The position numbers and the translations under genes are program-made. Positions 9,702 through 18,576 of a DNA stretch of 38,299 nucleotides are shown one piece after another. Numbering within the stretch: position 1 is the first letter of the stretch; the number at the start of each line of letters is the position of its first letter. The DNA is from an uncultured Verrucomicrobiota bacterium (lineage in GTDB: Bacteria; Verrucomicrobiota; Verrucomicrobiia; Opitutales; Seribacteraceae). The notes beneath the pieces are model-generated. The model was not told the origin of the DNA. It searched no databases and saw only the letters and a program-made list of their open reading frames with translations. The stretch lies in the NCBI GenBank assembly GCA_902618175.1, contig CACMZN010000019.1:1-38299 (forward strand), read 5' to 3'.

Positions 9702-9992
9702 TTATCTACACTCGATAAGTACACGATCAACCTTTTTTTCCAACTTAAGCTTTTCCTTCAAACGGGACGGCATTTGTGGATCTCCTTTAATATCAAACTG
9801 AATGTAGATCCCTAACTTCAGGTTTTTTTTCTGCGGATAGGAAAACTCATGAGAACCTTGGCTTTGTACCTTGGTGACCTCTCCATCCGTTTCACGAATG
9901 ATTTCAGAAAGCATTGGAATCATTTCATCGGTGGAACCGTCAGCTCCGCGTGGATCGCAGACAATGGTTGCTAGGTAGTTTTTTTTGCTCAT
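9702..9992 (-). CDS. rpsF: 30S ribosomal protein S6
   Basis: Small-subunit protein that pairs with S18. The 96-residue form starting at 9992 (MSKKNYLATIVCDPRG) matches S6, with the YLATIV strand, the central GSHEFSYPQKK segment and the LKEKLKLEKKVDRVLIE helix-strand. The frame extends upstream to 10040, but that part lies inside pth and is not S6-like. The ATG at 9992 overlaps the pth TGA in an ATGA arrangement (9989-9992), so translation is probably coupled. No SD is visible. This is a rather divergent S6, called with help from its ssb neighbour. Confidence 0.88.
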   Translation of the reverse strand: MSKKNYLATIVCDPRGADGSTDEMIPMLSEIIRETDGEVTKVQSQGSHEFSYPQKKNLKLGIYIQFDIKGDPQMPSRLKEKLKLEKKVDRVLIECR

Positions 9993-10582
9993 TGGAGAGG
10001 TTTTCTTTTTAAGGATTGATTGTAGTGATTCATGGCGCAATCCACACCTTCGTCAACAATCTTAAGAAGTGCGCATAAAAAATGAGCTTTTCTTTCAGCA
10101 AGCAAAGCTCTTTCAGGAGGACTAAAAGTAGATAAGACAAATTCCGACATTGTCTGAAAACAACGCGGTTTACCTCCGATACCTATCCTCAAGCGAATGA
10201 TGGAAGAACCTATGGCTCCGATTACACTCATTACCCCATTGTGACCTCCGGCACTTTTGGTTTTGGAAATTTTAAGCTCTCCAAGAGAAATTGCGACGTC
10301 GTCATGTATGAGAATGGACGAGTCTGAAAAACAGTTTATATCAAATAGAAGTTTTTGTAGGAATTTCCCACTTTCATTCATGTATGTCATGGGTTTTATC
10401 AACAAACATGTTTTGTCGTTATGGGAAAAGGAAGCAGTCTCTGCTCTGAAATTTGTTTTTTTCTGGAAAGCCACACCTTTTTGCAAAGCCAACTCATCAA
10501 TTAGCCAAAACCCACAATTGTGGCGAGTGTTTTGATAGCGAACACCTGGATTTCCCAGACCAATAATAGCAATTCCCGCCAC
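9989..10582 (-). CDS. pth: Peptidyl-tRNA hydrolase
   Basis: Releases tRNA from peptidyl-tRNA that has dropped off ribosomes. The 197-residue protein shows the family signature GLGNPGVRYQNTRHNCGF with the catalytic His at about residue 21, then KPMTYMNESG and ILIHDDVAISLGELKI with the conserved Asp, and KSAGGHNGVMSVI. The C-terminal helix ends in basic residues (LKRKPLQ). It starts 25 bp after rplY, a very common pairing, and its stop overlaps the rpsF start. Confidence 0.95.
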   Translation of the reverse strand: MAGIAIIGLGNPGVRYQNTRHNCGFWLIDELALQKGVAFQKKTNFRAETASFSHNDKTCLLIKPMTYMNESGKFLQKLLFDINCFSDSSILIHDDVAISLGELKISKTKSAGGHNGVMSVIGAIGSSIIRLRIGIGGKPRCFQTMSEFVLSTFSPPERALLAERKAHFLCALLKIVDEGVDCAMNHYNQSLKRKPLQ

Positions 10583-10607
10583 AAATCATAAATGATTGCA
10601 ATGACGA

Positions 10608-11264
10608 TTAGGAAGACTCTGAACCAATGGAAGAGGAGTTTCCGCTCGATTGTATCTCTTCAGAACCTGGGACATCGTCATCTGCTCCAGAACGACCACT
10701 GGCGCTCCCCACACAAGAGATTAGTATCGTATCCTCCGGCGCGGTGTAAGAAATACCTTGAATATTAGGTAAGTTTCGTATTTGAAGATTTTCTCCTAAG
10801 GCAAGAGATGAAATATCCAATTCAATTTCGGAAGGCAAATTACTGGGGCGGCATCGAATTTCAACTTCATTAGCTAAAACTTCCAAGATTCCACCGCTTG
10901 TTTTCACACCCTCCGCTTCGCCAATTATTGCCAGAGGAACTTTGGTTTGCAGATCTTCTCCACGGGTAACCTGAACAAAATCCAAGTGAAGAATTCGATC
11001 CTTGATACAATCTTTCTGCATATCCTTGATCAATACAAGTTCATCTTCGCCTTGTTCACCAATCAGACGGAACAAAGATGTAGTACCGGAGGCTTTTCTT
11101 AAGAGCATTCGCAATTCTCTATCATCCACTGATAAGGATTTGTTCATTTCCTTTCCATAAAGAACAGCAGGAATACGACCTGCGGAACGGATTTGTTTGC
11201 AAGCATTCCTACCTGAGTCCTCGCGAAGTGTAAAATTGATGGTGAGATCGCTTAATTCTGACAT
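10608..11264 (-). CDS. rplY: 50S ribosomal protein L25, general stress (CTC/TL5) form
   Basis: Binds 5S rRNA. The 218-residue protein is the long form: an N-terminal L25 domain (about 8-95; REDSGRNACKQIRSAGRIPAVLYGKE is diagnostic) followed by the TL5/CTC beta domain (about 100-188, with LEVLANEVEIRCRPSNLP). A Ser/Gly/acidic tail of about 30 residues ends the protein. It is the first gene of the 10.5 kb minus-strand block. The 5' end abuts a 547 bp gap that should hold the operon promoter. No SD is seen before the ATG. Confidence 0.93.
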   Translation of the reverse strand: MSELSDLTINFTLREDSGRNACKQIRSAGRIPAVLYGKEMNKSLSVDDRELRMLLRKASGTTSLFRLIGEQGEDELVLIKDMQKDCIKDRILHLDFVQVTRGEDLQTKVPLAIIGEAEGVKTSGGILEVLANEVEIRCRPSNLPSEIELDISSLALGENLQIRNLPNIQGISYTAPEDTILISCVGSASGRSGADDDVPGSEEIQSSGNSSSIGSESS

Positions 11265-11811
11265 TGTGAAAAATAGAGGAAGAATAGTTTCATATCACCG
11301 CTGTTTGCCTCATGCAAGCACTTTAGCATAGGGTTCCAAGCCGCTAAAAGGACTTCAAAGTCAGCATCTGCTAATTCAAAAACAAAAATGAAACTGAGAG
11401 GAGCTACAGTTATAAGTCCAAACGAGGCTTCTGTTCTTAGTCTTCCATCTAACTCCATCCCTAAGCTATTTCGTCATTTCCGTCTCAAACGATGCAGATA
11501 CAATTTCCTATTCTTGAATGATTTCGAAAATCTTGGTTCTTTCTACTTACAAAGGAGATTTCACATACAATATTTGAATATTATATAGTTTCTTTGGTCT
11601 GTTTTTTTTGAAAGATATTAATGGAATAATCGTTATCGAAAAATCATCATTATGGAGGAGTAGCCTTCCAAAAACATAGAAGACTTTCAAACATTCATCT
11701 TTCAAAGAATCATTTGACTGAGAACCTGTTCAACTTCGGTTTATTCAAAAAGCTAAGAATTTAGCAGTTAAGATTGCTGAAATAATCCTTTTTCGAATAG
11801 TTTGATCTACG
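11265..11811. other. Intergenic gap upstream of rplY
   Basis: About 550 bp without a convincing gene. Short open frames exist on both strands (11252-11458 on minus, 11388-11588 on plus), but they overlap each other or the rplY start and show no recognisable protein. The stretch around 11560-11640 is very AT-rich and is a plausible site for the leftward rplY operon promoter. No RNA gene, clear terminator or repeat was recognised. Confidence 0.5.
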
Positions 11812-13125
11812 CTAAGGTATGGCTTTTTCCAACAAACCATCGATCGAGATGAAATTTGGTATATTATAGCTAATGCAATGCAGTTGTCCTCGAAGGGCGA
11901 CAAGTTTATCGCAGTTAATTCTTTTGACTTGCCAGCCAGATGGCAGAGAAGCTCTGTATACTTCCTCCGCCAAATTTTCCACAACAGGATCGACGTCACT
12001 GTAAGAAGGCATCAACAAAACTCCGTTCGCCATGATGACGTTGGTGTAGGAACGCCAGCTATTTCCCCATTTCGGTGGCATTGGGATGCGCTTCACCACA
12101 ATCGGTCCCGCAGAAGTCGTAATGGAAGAAACAAATTTTGCAGTTTCATCTAATATGAGACTGTTCTCAGGATCAACCGATGGTTCTATTTCAGCTATGA
12201 CTGCAAGATTCTTAGCAAGCATGGTCATAAACATATCAAGATGTCCATTCGGTTCACCTTGCAGAGGATGCAGAGCAAAAACCCCATCTACACCCAAGTA
12301 GTCATGGAACATCGAAATGAGTTGTTTGTGAGTATATTCGCCCTCTTTGTTGACTGCAAGAGTCTTCGAAGAAGTCAAAAGCAAACCATCTCCATTGCTT
12401 ATGAAATTGCCTCCTTCCAAAATGATGGGTATGGACCTGACGGGAAGTCCAAGTGCCTGCGATAATTCAAAGCCCATGAAGTCATCCTGTTTTCTTTTTT
12501 CTCTCATGGTTCGAGTGTGGTACTTTGCATCCACCATCAGGGCACGATCATTGTCATAGCGTAAAATGAACGGGGCATAATCTCGAATCCAAATCGTATT
12601 GGAAGACAACACTAAGAATCTCATCGCCTCTGGAGGAAGACCTTGATCTTTGATAAGCTGGCTTCCGCGATATGCCTGCTCTTTTGTACTGACCACTCCG
12701 AAAAGCGGAACTTTTAAGTCAATAGCTTTTGCAATGTCGGTAAATAGCTTTGGAATAAGATCGATTTGGTTCTGACAGCCAATTAACAAAGCAGCCTGAG
12801 AGCGGAACTCTGCAACGGGAAAAAAATCCTCCGGAGCTGAAGCCGGGATGGATGTTCGAATATTGGAAATTTTTTTATTCTTAACATGCTCAACAGTAAA
12901 ATGACGAGAGGGCAGGTACTTGGCTCCGCAATAAACACCTCCAAGGAAAACAATGATTGCGAAAATCGAGTACCCATATCGAGAGAACTTGCTTGCTCGA
13001 TTGCCCTGAATGGGAAATCTCTCAGGAGGTTTATTTACATTACTCAATGTAGAAACTTTTTGAGCCTTCTTTTTCGGATCGGGGGAGAAGTTGGCAACAT
13101 TGGAATCAACTCGTTTTTTCTTCAC
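11812..13125 (-). CDS. Membrane-anchored agmatine/peptidylarginine deiminase-family protein
   Basis: Member of the guanidino-group modifying enzymes (PF04371, agmatine deiminase/bacterial peptidylarginine deiminase). All expected active-site pieces are visible: WIRDYAPF (179-186, with Asp182), LEGGNF (236-241), NGHLDMF (293-299, with His295 and Asp297) and the catalytic Cys417 in LHCISYNIP. Unlike the usual cytosolic agmatine deiminase, residues 1-50 are basic and one transmembrane helix (about 52-68) precedes the catalytic domain. By the positive-inside rule the enzyme should face the periplasm. At 437 residues it is longer than the typical ~350-370 because of this anchor. The gene stands alone, with no agmatinase-pathway neighbour such as carbamoylputrescine amidase. 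The substrate is unknown; agmatine, free arginine or protein arginine are the options. Confidence 0.82.
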   Translation of the reverse strand: MKKKRVDSNVANFSPDPKKKAQKVSTLSNVNKPPERFPIQGNRASKFSRYGYSIFAIIVFLGGVYCGAKYLPSRHFTVEHVKNKKISNIRTSIPASAPEDFFPVAEFRSQAALLIGCQNQIDLIPKLFTDIAKAIDLKVPLFGVVSTKEQAYRGSQLIKDQGLPPEAMRFLVLSSNTIWIRDYAPFILRYDNDRALMVDAKYHTRTMREKRKQDDFMGFELSQALGLPVRSIPIILEGGNFISNGDGLLLTSSKTLAVNKEGEYTHKQLISMFHDYLGVDGVFALHPLQGEPNGHLDMFMTMLAKNLAVIAEIEPSVDPENSLILDETAKFVSSITTSAGPIVVKRIPMPPKWGNSWRSYTNVIMANGVLLMPSYSDVDPVVENLAEEVYRASLPSGWQVKRINCDKLVALRGQLHCISYNIPNFISIDGLLEKAIP

Positions 13126-13976
13126 CTCAGCAACACCTTGGGAAAAAGCTTAAACTGAAAAAGGCTCGATAATATTGGGAAACGAAGTCCGGCATCCTTT
13201 TAAAACATGAATTCAGTGTAAATTTGTAACTTCTATCAGGATGATTCATTTTTTTTGAATAGATCAAAGCAAACTTCGTGGATATTTCAGTCCTACAACA
13301 TTGGGAAGCTAATTATGTTCGAATTTCGATACAATAAGCTTTGTTAACGGCTCTGTCGCATTTATTTAATTTACTTCGAATTGCATGGTGAAAATTTGTG
13401 CATTCTTGTTAGCGTATATCTTATTAATCTGTAATTTGGACGGGTTTTGTTCTTATATTTTCAGAAGATCGTCTTTAACAAAATCATCTTAAGGAAGGTT
13501 ATCATTTGTTCAGATCTACAAGACGGTTGATCTCATGGACTCCCTTCAATGAAGATTCATTTTAATCGGGGATAACCCCTCTTTTCCAACTAATTTGAAT
13601 GTTGGGTCTGAAACGGGGAAATTGGCGATAAGAATATATCCTCGTTGGCGATAAGAGAGCTGATTTCCCTCCAGATGTTTTTATATGCCATTCCATTCGT
13701 TCTGACCAAAAGGTAAACTCCAAGGAATTGGCCAAAAAGCCCAAAAAGGGCATTTGAGAAGGAAAACAAAATAAATCATTTTTGAAGTTTGCCTTTAGAT
13801 TTCATTTCTTCATCGAATGTTTTCCTAATGATAGATACGAAGAAAATAGCCGGATCTAGATTTTTCGAATTCCAAGGGAGGCTCGATTTTTGAAACAAGA
13901 AAAGTTGTCATTTCTAATCTTTATCAATTCTTTTTCTTGGATTGAAAAAAAACAAGTTCCGTTCTTTCCTGATTGA
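13126..13976. other. Long gene-poor gap
   Basis: About 850 bp between two divergently oriented genes. The only open frame of note (13562-13753, minus) encodes 63 residues with no recognisable family. Visible structure: a 12-bp direct repeat TTGGCGATAAGA at 13622-13633 and 13645-13656, starts 23 bp apart (about two helical turns), and small GC hairpins near 13568-13580 (GGGG..CCCC then TCTTTT) and 13738-13750 (GCCC..GGGC). These could be regulatory, but no assignment is possible. Confidence 0.4.
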
Positions 13977-16900
13977 ATGCTCGAACTAAGGAACTCATCT
14001 CTGCGAATGCCGCTATCCGTGGTCCATACCCTTTTCAAAATTTTAAGAACAATGTTGCTTGGCATGATCTGCATCACTTGGCTTCCATCTTCTGGCAAAC
14101 AAGAAGATTATGAAAAATTTGCCCTGTTTGCCGAAGATGCACCCCGAGCGTTGCCAGCGGTTCCGCTTATCACCAAGCTACCTATTGAGCTGACAAAGAA
14201 AATGAGAATCGCACTTGTGGGAAACACTCTCTTTGATCGGATGAGAGACTTTGGCCATTTTGAAGCCATGCTTCAACAAAGCCACCCCAAGCATCAACTG
14301 ATCCTTAGAAATTTGGCTTGGTCAGCAGACGAGATCGACCTGCAACCAAGACCCGCCAATTTCGCAGATACGGAACAACATTTGGTTGCAATGAAAGCGG
14401 ATCTGATTCTTGCAGCCTTTGGATTTAATGAGTCCTTCTCAGGCAAAGATGGACTCCTTACGTTCGAGCACAGACTCGGAGATTATCTTTCGGAACTCAA
14501 ATCAAAATCCTACAACAACTCCAATGCTCCAAAAGTTGTCTTGGTGTCACCCATTGCAAATGAAAACGTCTCAGGCGTGAAAGCTTCAGATCTTAACAAT
14601 CAAAGACTTCATCTCTACGTCAAGGCAATGACAAGAGTAGCTCGAAGACAGAAGGTGGGATTCGTCAATTCCTTTGATTCAACGAAGCGGATAATGGATA
14701 GAAACAAAAACCAGCTTACAATCAATGGCTGTCACTTAAATCAAAAAGGCTATGATTTTTTTGCCCGTTTTCTTTTCAGGAAACTTTTCGGAAAGGAAGC
14801 TCCTGAGATTAACGAAGCCGTAAGAGATGCAGTCATCGAAAAGAACAAGCATCATTTTTACCGTTTCCGACCACTGAATTCCTTCTACTACTCGGGAGGT
14901 AGGAGAGGCAGTTACGGATATTTGGATTTTCTGCCAGCGATGCGAAACTTTGATCTTATGACCGCAAACCGTGACCTGCTTATACATCGCTTGGCTAGAG
15001 ACGAAAAGTCGGATTTAATTACAAATGACTCAAACCTACCACCCCTGCCTGTTACAACACAGAGCCGAGGTGCCAACGAATGGAAAACACCAAAGGAAGA
15101 AAGGGCGGCCTTTCAGGTGGATCCAAGGTTCGAGGTTTCGCTTTTTGCGAGCGAGGAGGAATTCCCAGATCTGGCGTGTCCCATTCAAATGAGATGGGAT
15201 GGAAAAGGCAGGTTGTGGGTCAGTTGCTCGACAACTTATCCTCATGTTTATCCGGGTCAGTCTCCGAATGACAAGATCGTCATTCTGGAGGATCTGGACG
15301 GCAATGGAAAGGCGGATTCATGCAAAGTCTGGGCAGATGATCTGCACATACCCCTATCCTTTGAATTTGGAAATGGTGGAGTGTATGTATCTGAGGAACC
15401 CCACATGACCTTTCTTAAGGATACGAATGGAGACGGAAAGGCGGATTTCAAGGAAGTTTCACTGACCGGATTTGGTTGCGAGGACTCTCACCATGCCCTG
15501 CACGATTTTGTCTGGACTCCGGACGGAGACCTCATCTTCAGAGAATCCGTTTTTCATCACTCGCAGGTTGAGACTCCCTATGGACCCGTCAGGCAGCAAA
15601 ACAGTGGTTGGTTCGCATGGGAGCCCAAATCACATCGCCTTACTGCATTTGGCTCCCATCCAAGTACCAATCCATGGGGGGTGACTTTTGACGATTGGGG
15701 CCAACATGTGGCCAGTTATCCGATCTTCGCATCCGCTCACCATGCTCTCGATCCGCCTTACCCCAAACAACATCCTCGCCCAACTGGACTTCAGGCATAT
15801 TCCGGTGTTTGCGGGCATGAATTCATCGACTTCCCCAATTGGCCTGAGGAAATGCAGGGAATGATGGTCAAAGTTCGCTACAAGCCGACGAATCGCGTGG
15901 AACTTCTCCAATGGAATGAATATGAATATGGATATGAGGAGGAATACTTGTCGGACATTATTTTCTCTTCCGACTTGAGCTTCATCCCAGTTGATCTCAG
16001 GTATGGACCAAGGGGAAGCATGTACGTTTGCGACTGGTACAATCCCATCAAAGGTCATGCTCAATATTCCTTGCGAGATGAGCGAAGAGACAGAACCTCA
16101 GGACGTATTTGGAGAATCTCTCCTAAAGACGCCGCACCCCTTGATGCCCCAAAAATTAGTGGAGCATCCATCGATCAATTACTTGATCTACTCAAGAGAA
16201 GAGAGTATCGCTATCGATATTGGGCAAAGAGAGAGATAAGGGAAATGAATTCCCAAAAAGTGCAAGTCGCTCTCGAAAAGTGGCTTAGTGAACTAGACTA
16301 CAAAAATCCCCGTTATCGGCATCACCAAGTCGAAGCAATGTGGACTTATCGAAACCTTGAATTGGTCAACCTGAAACTTCTCGAAGAACTCCTGGACTGT
16401 GAAAACCATAACGCCAGGGCAGCAGCCGCAAGACAACTTCGCCATTGGCATTCGCATGCGGACAATGGTGACATATTGCTCAAAAAAGCCGCTGGAGACT
16501 CCAATGGTTTGGTTCGACTTGAGGCTGCAATTGCATGCAGTTACCTTGGGACTCCGGATGCTTTTGAAATCCTTAAGGGCATAGCGGAATTACCCCACAA
16601 TAAGCATCTGACATACGCCATCAGCACATCCTTTGGGTCCGAACCAATGAGTAAATATTGGGATCCTGAAAAAATTGAAACCAATCATCCCCAAATCGCC
16701 AAAATATTCTCAGATCAAAGGCAAAAGGAGCAACGAGAGGAAGAATCCAAGAAAAATTCCAAATTCGATCGGCAGAGAAACTTGCTCAAAGTCAAAATTA
16801 GCTGCATCAAGGAAAAAATGCTTTTCGACGTCGATAGAATCGAGGCAAAAAAAAACCAGCCCATTCGACTGGAATTTCTCAATCCCGATGCCACTCCACA

Positions 16901-17159
16901 TAATTTTGTGCTGGTTCAACCAGGATCGCTTGAGGAAATTGGAACCGCTGCCAATCTCATGGCAGCTGATCCCAAGGAAGCTGAAAGTGGCCAATTCATT
17001 CCCTCCTCAAAAAAAATAATTGTACATACTAAAATGCTTAAGCAAGGAGAGTCGGAGTTTCTCAGATTCAGAGCACCCAGGGAAAAGGGAACTTACCCAT
17101 ACCTATGCAGTTTTCCAGGGCATTGGACAATTATGAAAGGGAATCTAATCGTAAAATAA
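13977..17159 (+). CDS. PVC-type membrane-bound dehydrogenase with SGNH-like head, HEAT region and C-terminal cupredoxin
   Basis: A large secreted protein of 1060 residues, typical of Planctomycetota/Verrucomicrobiota. Domain order: a hydrophobic leader (about 11-40); an SGNH/GDSL-like domain (about 75-270) in which block I reads VGNTLFDR (81-88) without the usual nucleophile Ser, while block V NGCHLNQKGY (250-259) remains; the PVC dehydrogenase beta-propeller (about 385-720); a helical HEAT-like region (about 735-890); and a cupredoxin domain (about 950-1060). Two EF-hand-like calcium loops sit in the propeller, DLDGNGKAD (about 439) and DTNGDGKAD (about 482). The cupredoxin keeps type 1 copper ligands His975, Cys1044, His1049 and Met1053 with azurin-like spacing. 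No CxxCH haem motif is present, so the copper domain seems to replace the cytochrome c found in many relatives. Alternative starts exist (e.g. ATG at 14007). The substrate is unknown; a sulfatase follows one base later. Confidence 0.82.
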   Translation: MLELRNSSLRMPLSVVHTLFKILRTMLLGMICITWLPSSGKQEDYEKFALFAEDAPRALPAVPLITKLPIELTKKMRIALVGNTLFDRMRDFGHFEAMLQQSHPKHQLILRNLAWSADEIDLQPRPANFADTEQHLVAMKADLILAAFGFNESFSGKDGLLTFEHRLGDYLSELKSKSYNNSNAPKVVLVSPIANENVSGVKASDLNNQRLHLYVKAMTRVARRQKVGFVNSFDSTKRIMDRNKNQLTINGCHLNQKGYDFFARFLFRKLFGKEAPEINEAVRDAVIEKNKHHFYRFRPLNSFYYSGGRRGSYGYLDFLPAMRNFDLMTANRDLLIHRLARDEKSDLITNDSNLPPLPVTTQSRGANEWKTPKEERAAFQVDPRFEVSLFASEEEFPDLACPIQMRWDGKGRLWVSCSTTYPHVYPGQSPNDKIVILEDLDGNGKADSCKVWADDLHIPLSFEFGNGGVYVSEEPHMTFLKDTNGDGKADFKEVSLTGFGCEDSHHALHDFVWTPDGDLIFRESVFHHSQVETPYGPVRQQNSGWFAWEPKSHRLTAFGSHPSTNPWGVTFDDWGQHVASYPIFASAHHALDPPYPKQHPRPTGLQAYSGVCGHEFIDFPNWPEEMQGMMVKVRYKPTNRVELLQWNEYEYGYEEEYLSDIIFSSDLSFIPVDLRYGPRGSMYVCDWYNPIKGHAQYSLRDERRDRTSGRIWRISPKDAAPLDAPKISGASIDQLLDLLKRREYRYRYWAKREIREMNSQKVQVALEKWLSELDYKNPRYRHHQVEAMWTYRNLELVNLKLLEELLDCENHNARAAAARQLRHWHSHADNGDILLKKAAGDSNGLVRLEAAIACSYLGTPDAFEILKGIAELPHNKHLTYAISTSFGSEPMSKYWDPEKIETNHPQIAKIFSDQRQKEQREEESKKNSKFDRQRNLLKVKISCIKEKMLFDVDRIEAKKNQPIRLEFLNPDATPHNFVLVQPGSLEEIGTAANLMAADPKEAESGQFIPSSKKIIVHTKMLKQGESEFLRFRAPREKGTYPYLCSFPGHWTIMKGNLIVK

Positions 17160-17160
17160 T

Positions 17161-18576
17161 ATGAAAAAGAAGCTTTTTAATGCACTCTTTTTCTTCATTA
17201 TTTCTGTTTTTGTTGAAGGAAAAAGAACCAACTTCGTCTTGCTTATGGCAGATGATCTTGGATGGGGACAAACTGGTTATTATGACCATGCCATTCTGCG
17301 GACGCCAAATTTGAATGCAATGGCTTCCAACGGACTCAGGTTCGATCGCTTCTATGCCGGCGGTCCCGTTTGTTCTCCTACGAGGGCAACCATTCTGACG
17401 GGACGAACCCATGACCGCACGGGAGTCTATGATCATGGGTATGCCCTGAGAAAACAGGAAAGAACTCTTCCGCAAGCGTTAAGGGAAAAGGGATATGCAA
17501 CAGGTCACTTTGGTAAATGGCATCTTAACGGGTTAAGGGGTCCCGGCGTGCCTATCTTGTTCAAGTATCCAAACGGTCCAAGTGACTTTGGTTTTCAAAA
17601 ATGGCTCTCTGTCAGCAATTATTTTGATTTAAATCCTCTCATGAGCCGCGAAGGAAAAATTGAGGAATTTTTGGGAGACTCCTCTGAGATCATTGTGAAA
17701 GAATCTCTTCGGTTCATCGAGAATCAAGTAAAGGCGGATCTGCCATTTTTGGCCGTCATTTGGTACGGTACGCCACATAGCCCATGGATGGCTCTCAAGA
17801 AAGATGAAAAACACTTTCAAAGTTTGAATTCAAATTCCAAAGCTCATTATTCGGAACTAAGAGCAATGGATCGAAGCATTGGAACACTGAGGTCGGGTTT
17901 AAGGAAAATGAAAGTGGAAAAAGAAACTCTTCTATGGTTTTGCAGCGACAATGGAGGATTGCCCAAAATAGAGCCATCCACCACAGGAATTTTGAGAGAT
18001 TTCAAAGGCAGTCTCTATGAAGGAGGCCTGCGAGTTCCAGCTGTTGTCGAGTGGCCCGAAAAAATAAATGATCCTCGGATTACTTCCTACCCAGCTGGAG
18101 CAGTGGATATCTTTCCCACGATCGCGGAGATAGCGGACTTACCTGAAAAATCCATGCTTTACCCTATAGATGGTGAAAGCCTTATGCCTCTATTCGGGGA
18201 GGCGTTGAAAGAAAGATCCAAACCCCTGGTTTTCAGCAGCAGAGGGCGAATGGCGGTGATTGACAATCAATGGAAGTTGATATCTCAACCGCTGGGTGAC
18301 CGGCGCAAGTTGGAAATGTTTGATCTCTCTCTTGATCCATCCGAAAGCAATGATCTGTTTCGTCCCAATCACTCGAGAGCCAAAGAACTTCGTTCTCACC
18401 TCCTTGCTGCTAGAAAATCAATTTCAGATAGCGTCAAAGGACTGGATTACGCCGAAAAAAAGGTAATGGACCAACCTCCTCGAATTTTTTGGACTGAGGT
18501 CCCTCAATACAAGAAATATTTCTCCGACTGGAAGAACAGGCCTGAATACAAGAAGCGACTTAGAAACGAAAAATAA
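17161..18576 (+). CDS. Secreted sulfatase
   Basis: Hydrolyses a sulfate ester, probably on a polysaccharide. The 471-residue protein has a signal peptide (about 1-20), the metal-binding start NFVLLMADDLGWG (Asp31, Asp32), and the formylglycine motif CSPTRATILTGR with Cys71 as the modified residue. FGKWHLNG follows, then the second metal site FCSDNGG and the Lys-containing DFKGSLYEGG segment. The Cys-type motif implies maturation by a formylglycine-generating enzyme encoded elsewhere. The ATG lies one base after the stop of the PVC dehydrogenase and has no SD of its own, so the two are almost certainly co-transcribed and perhaps translationally coupled. The exact substrate cannot be read from sequence. 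Confidence 0.92.
   Translation: MKKKLFNALFFFIISVFVEGKRTNFVLLMADDLGWGQTGYYDHAILRTPNLNAMASNGLRFDRFYAGGPVCSPTRATILTGRTHDRTGVYDHGYALRKQERTLPQALREKGYATGHFGKWHLNGLRGPGVPILFKYPNGPSDFGFQKWLSVSNYFDLNPLMSREGKIEEFLGDSSEIIVKESLRFIENQVKADLPFLAVIWYGTPHSPWMALKKDEKHFQSLNSNSKAHYSELRAMDRSIGTLRSGLRKMKVEKETLLWFCSDNGGLPKIEPSTTGILRDFKGSLYEGGLRVPAVVEWPEKINDPRITSYPAGAVDIFPTIAEIADLPEKSMLYPIDGESLMPLFGEALKERSKPLVFSSRGRMAVIDNQWKLISQPLGDRRKLEMFDLSLDPSESNDLFRPNHSRAKELRSHLLAARKSISDSVKGLDYAEKKVMDQPPRIFWTEVPQYKKYFSDWKNRPEYKKRLRNEK

Noticed and set aside
11252-11588. Short overlapping frames upstream of rplY
   Set aside because: They overlap each other and the rplY start, with no protein resemblance.
13562-13753. 63-codon minus frame in the long gap
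   Set aside because: No family recognised and no neighbour or start signal to support it.
13977-17159. Haem c domain in the PVC dehydrogenase
   Set aside because: No CxxCH motif anywhere; the single C-terminal Cys is in a cupredoxin-type site.
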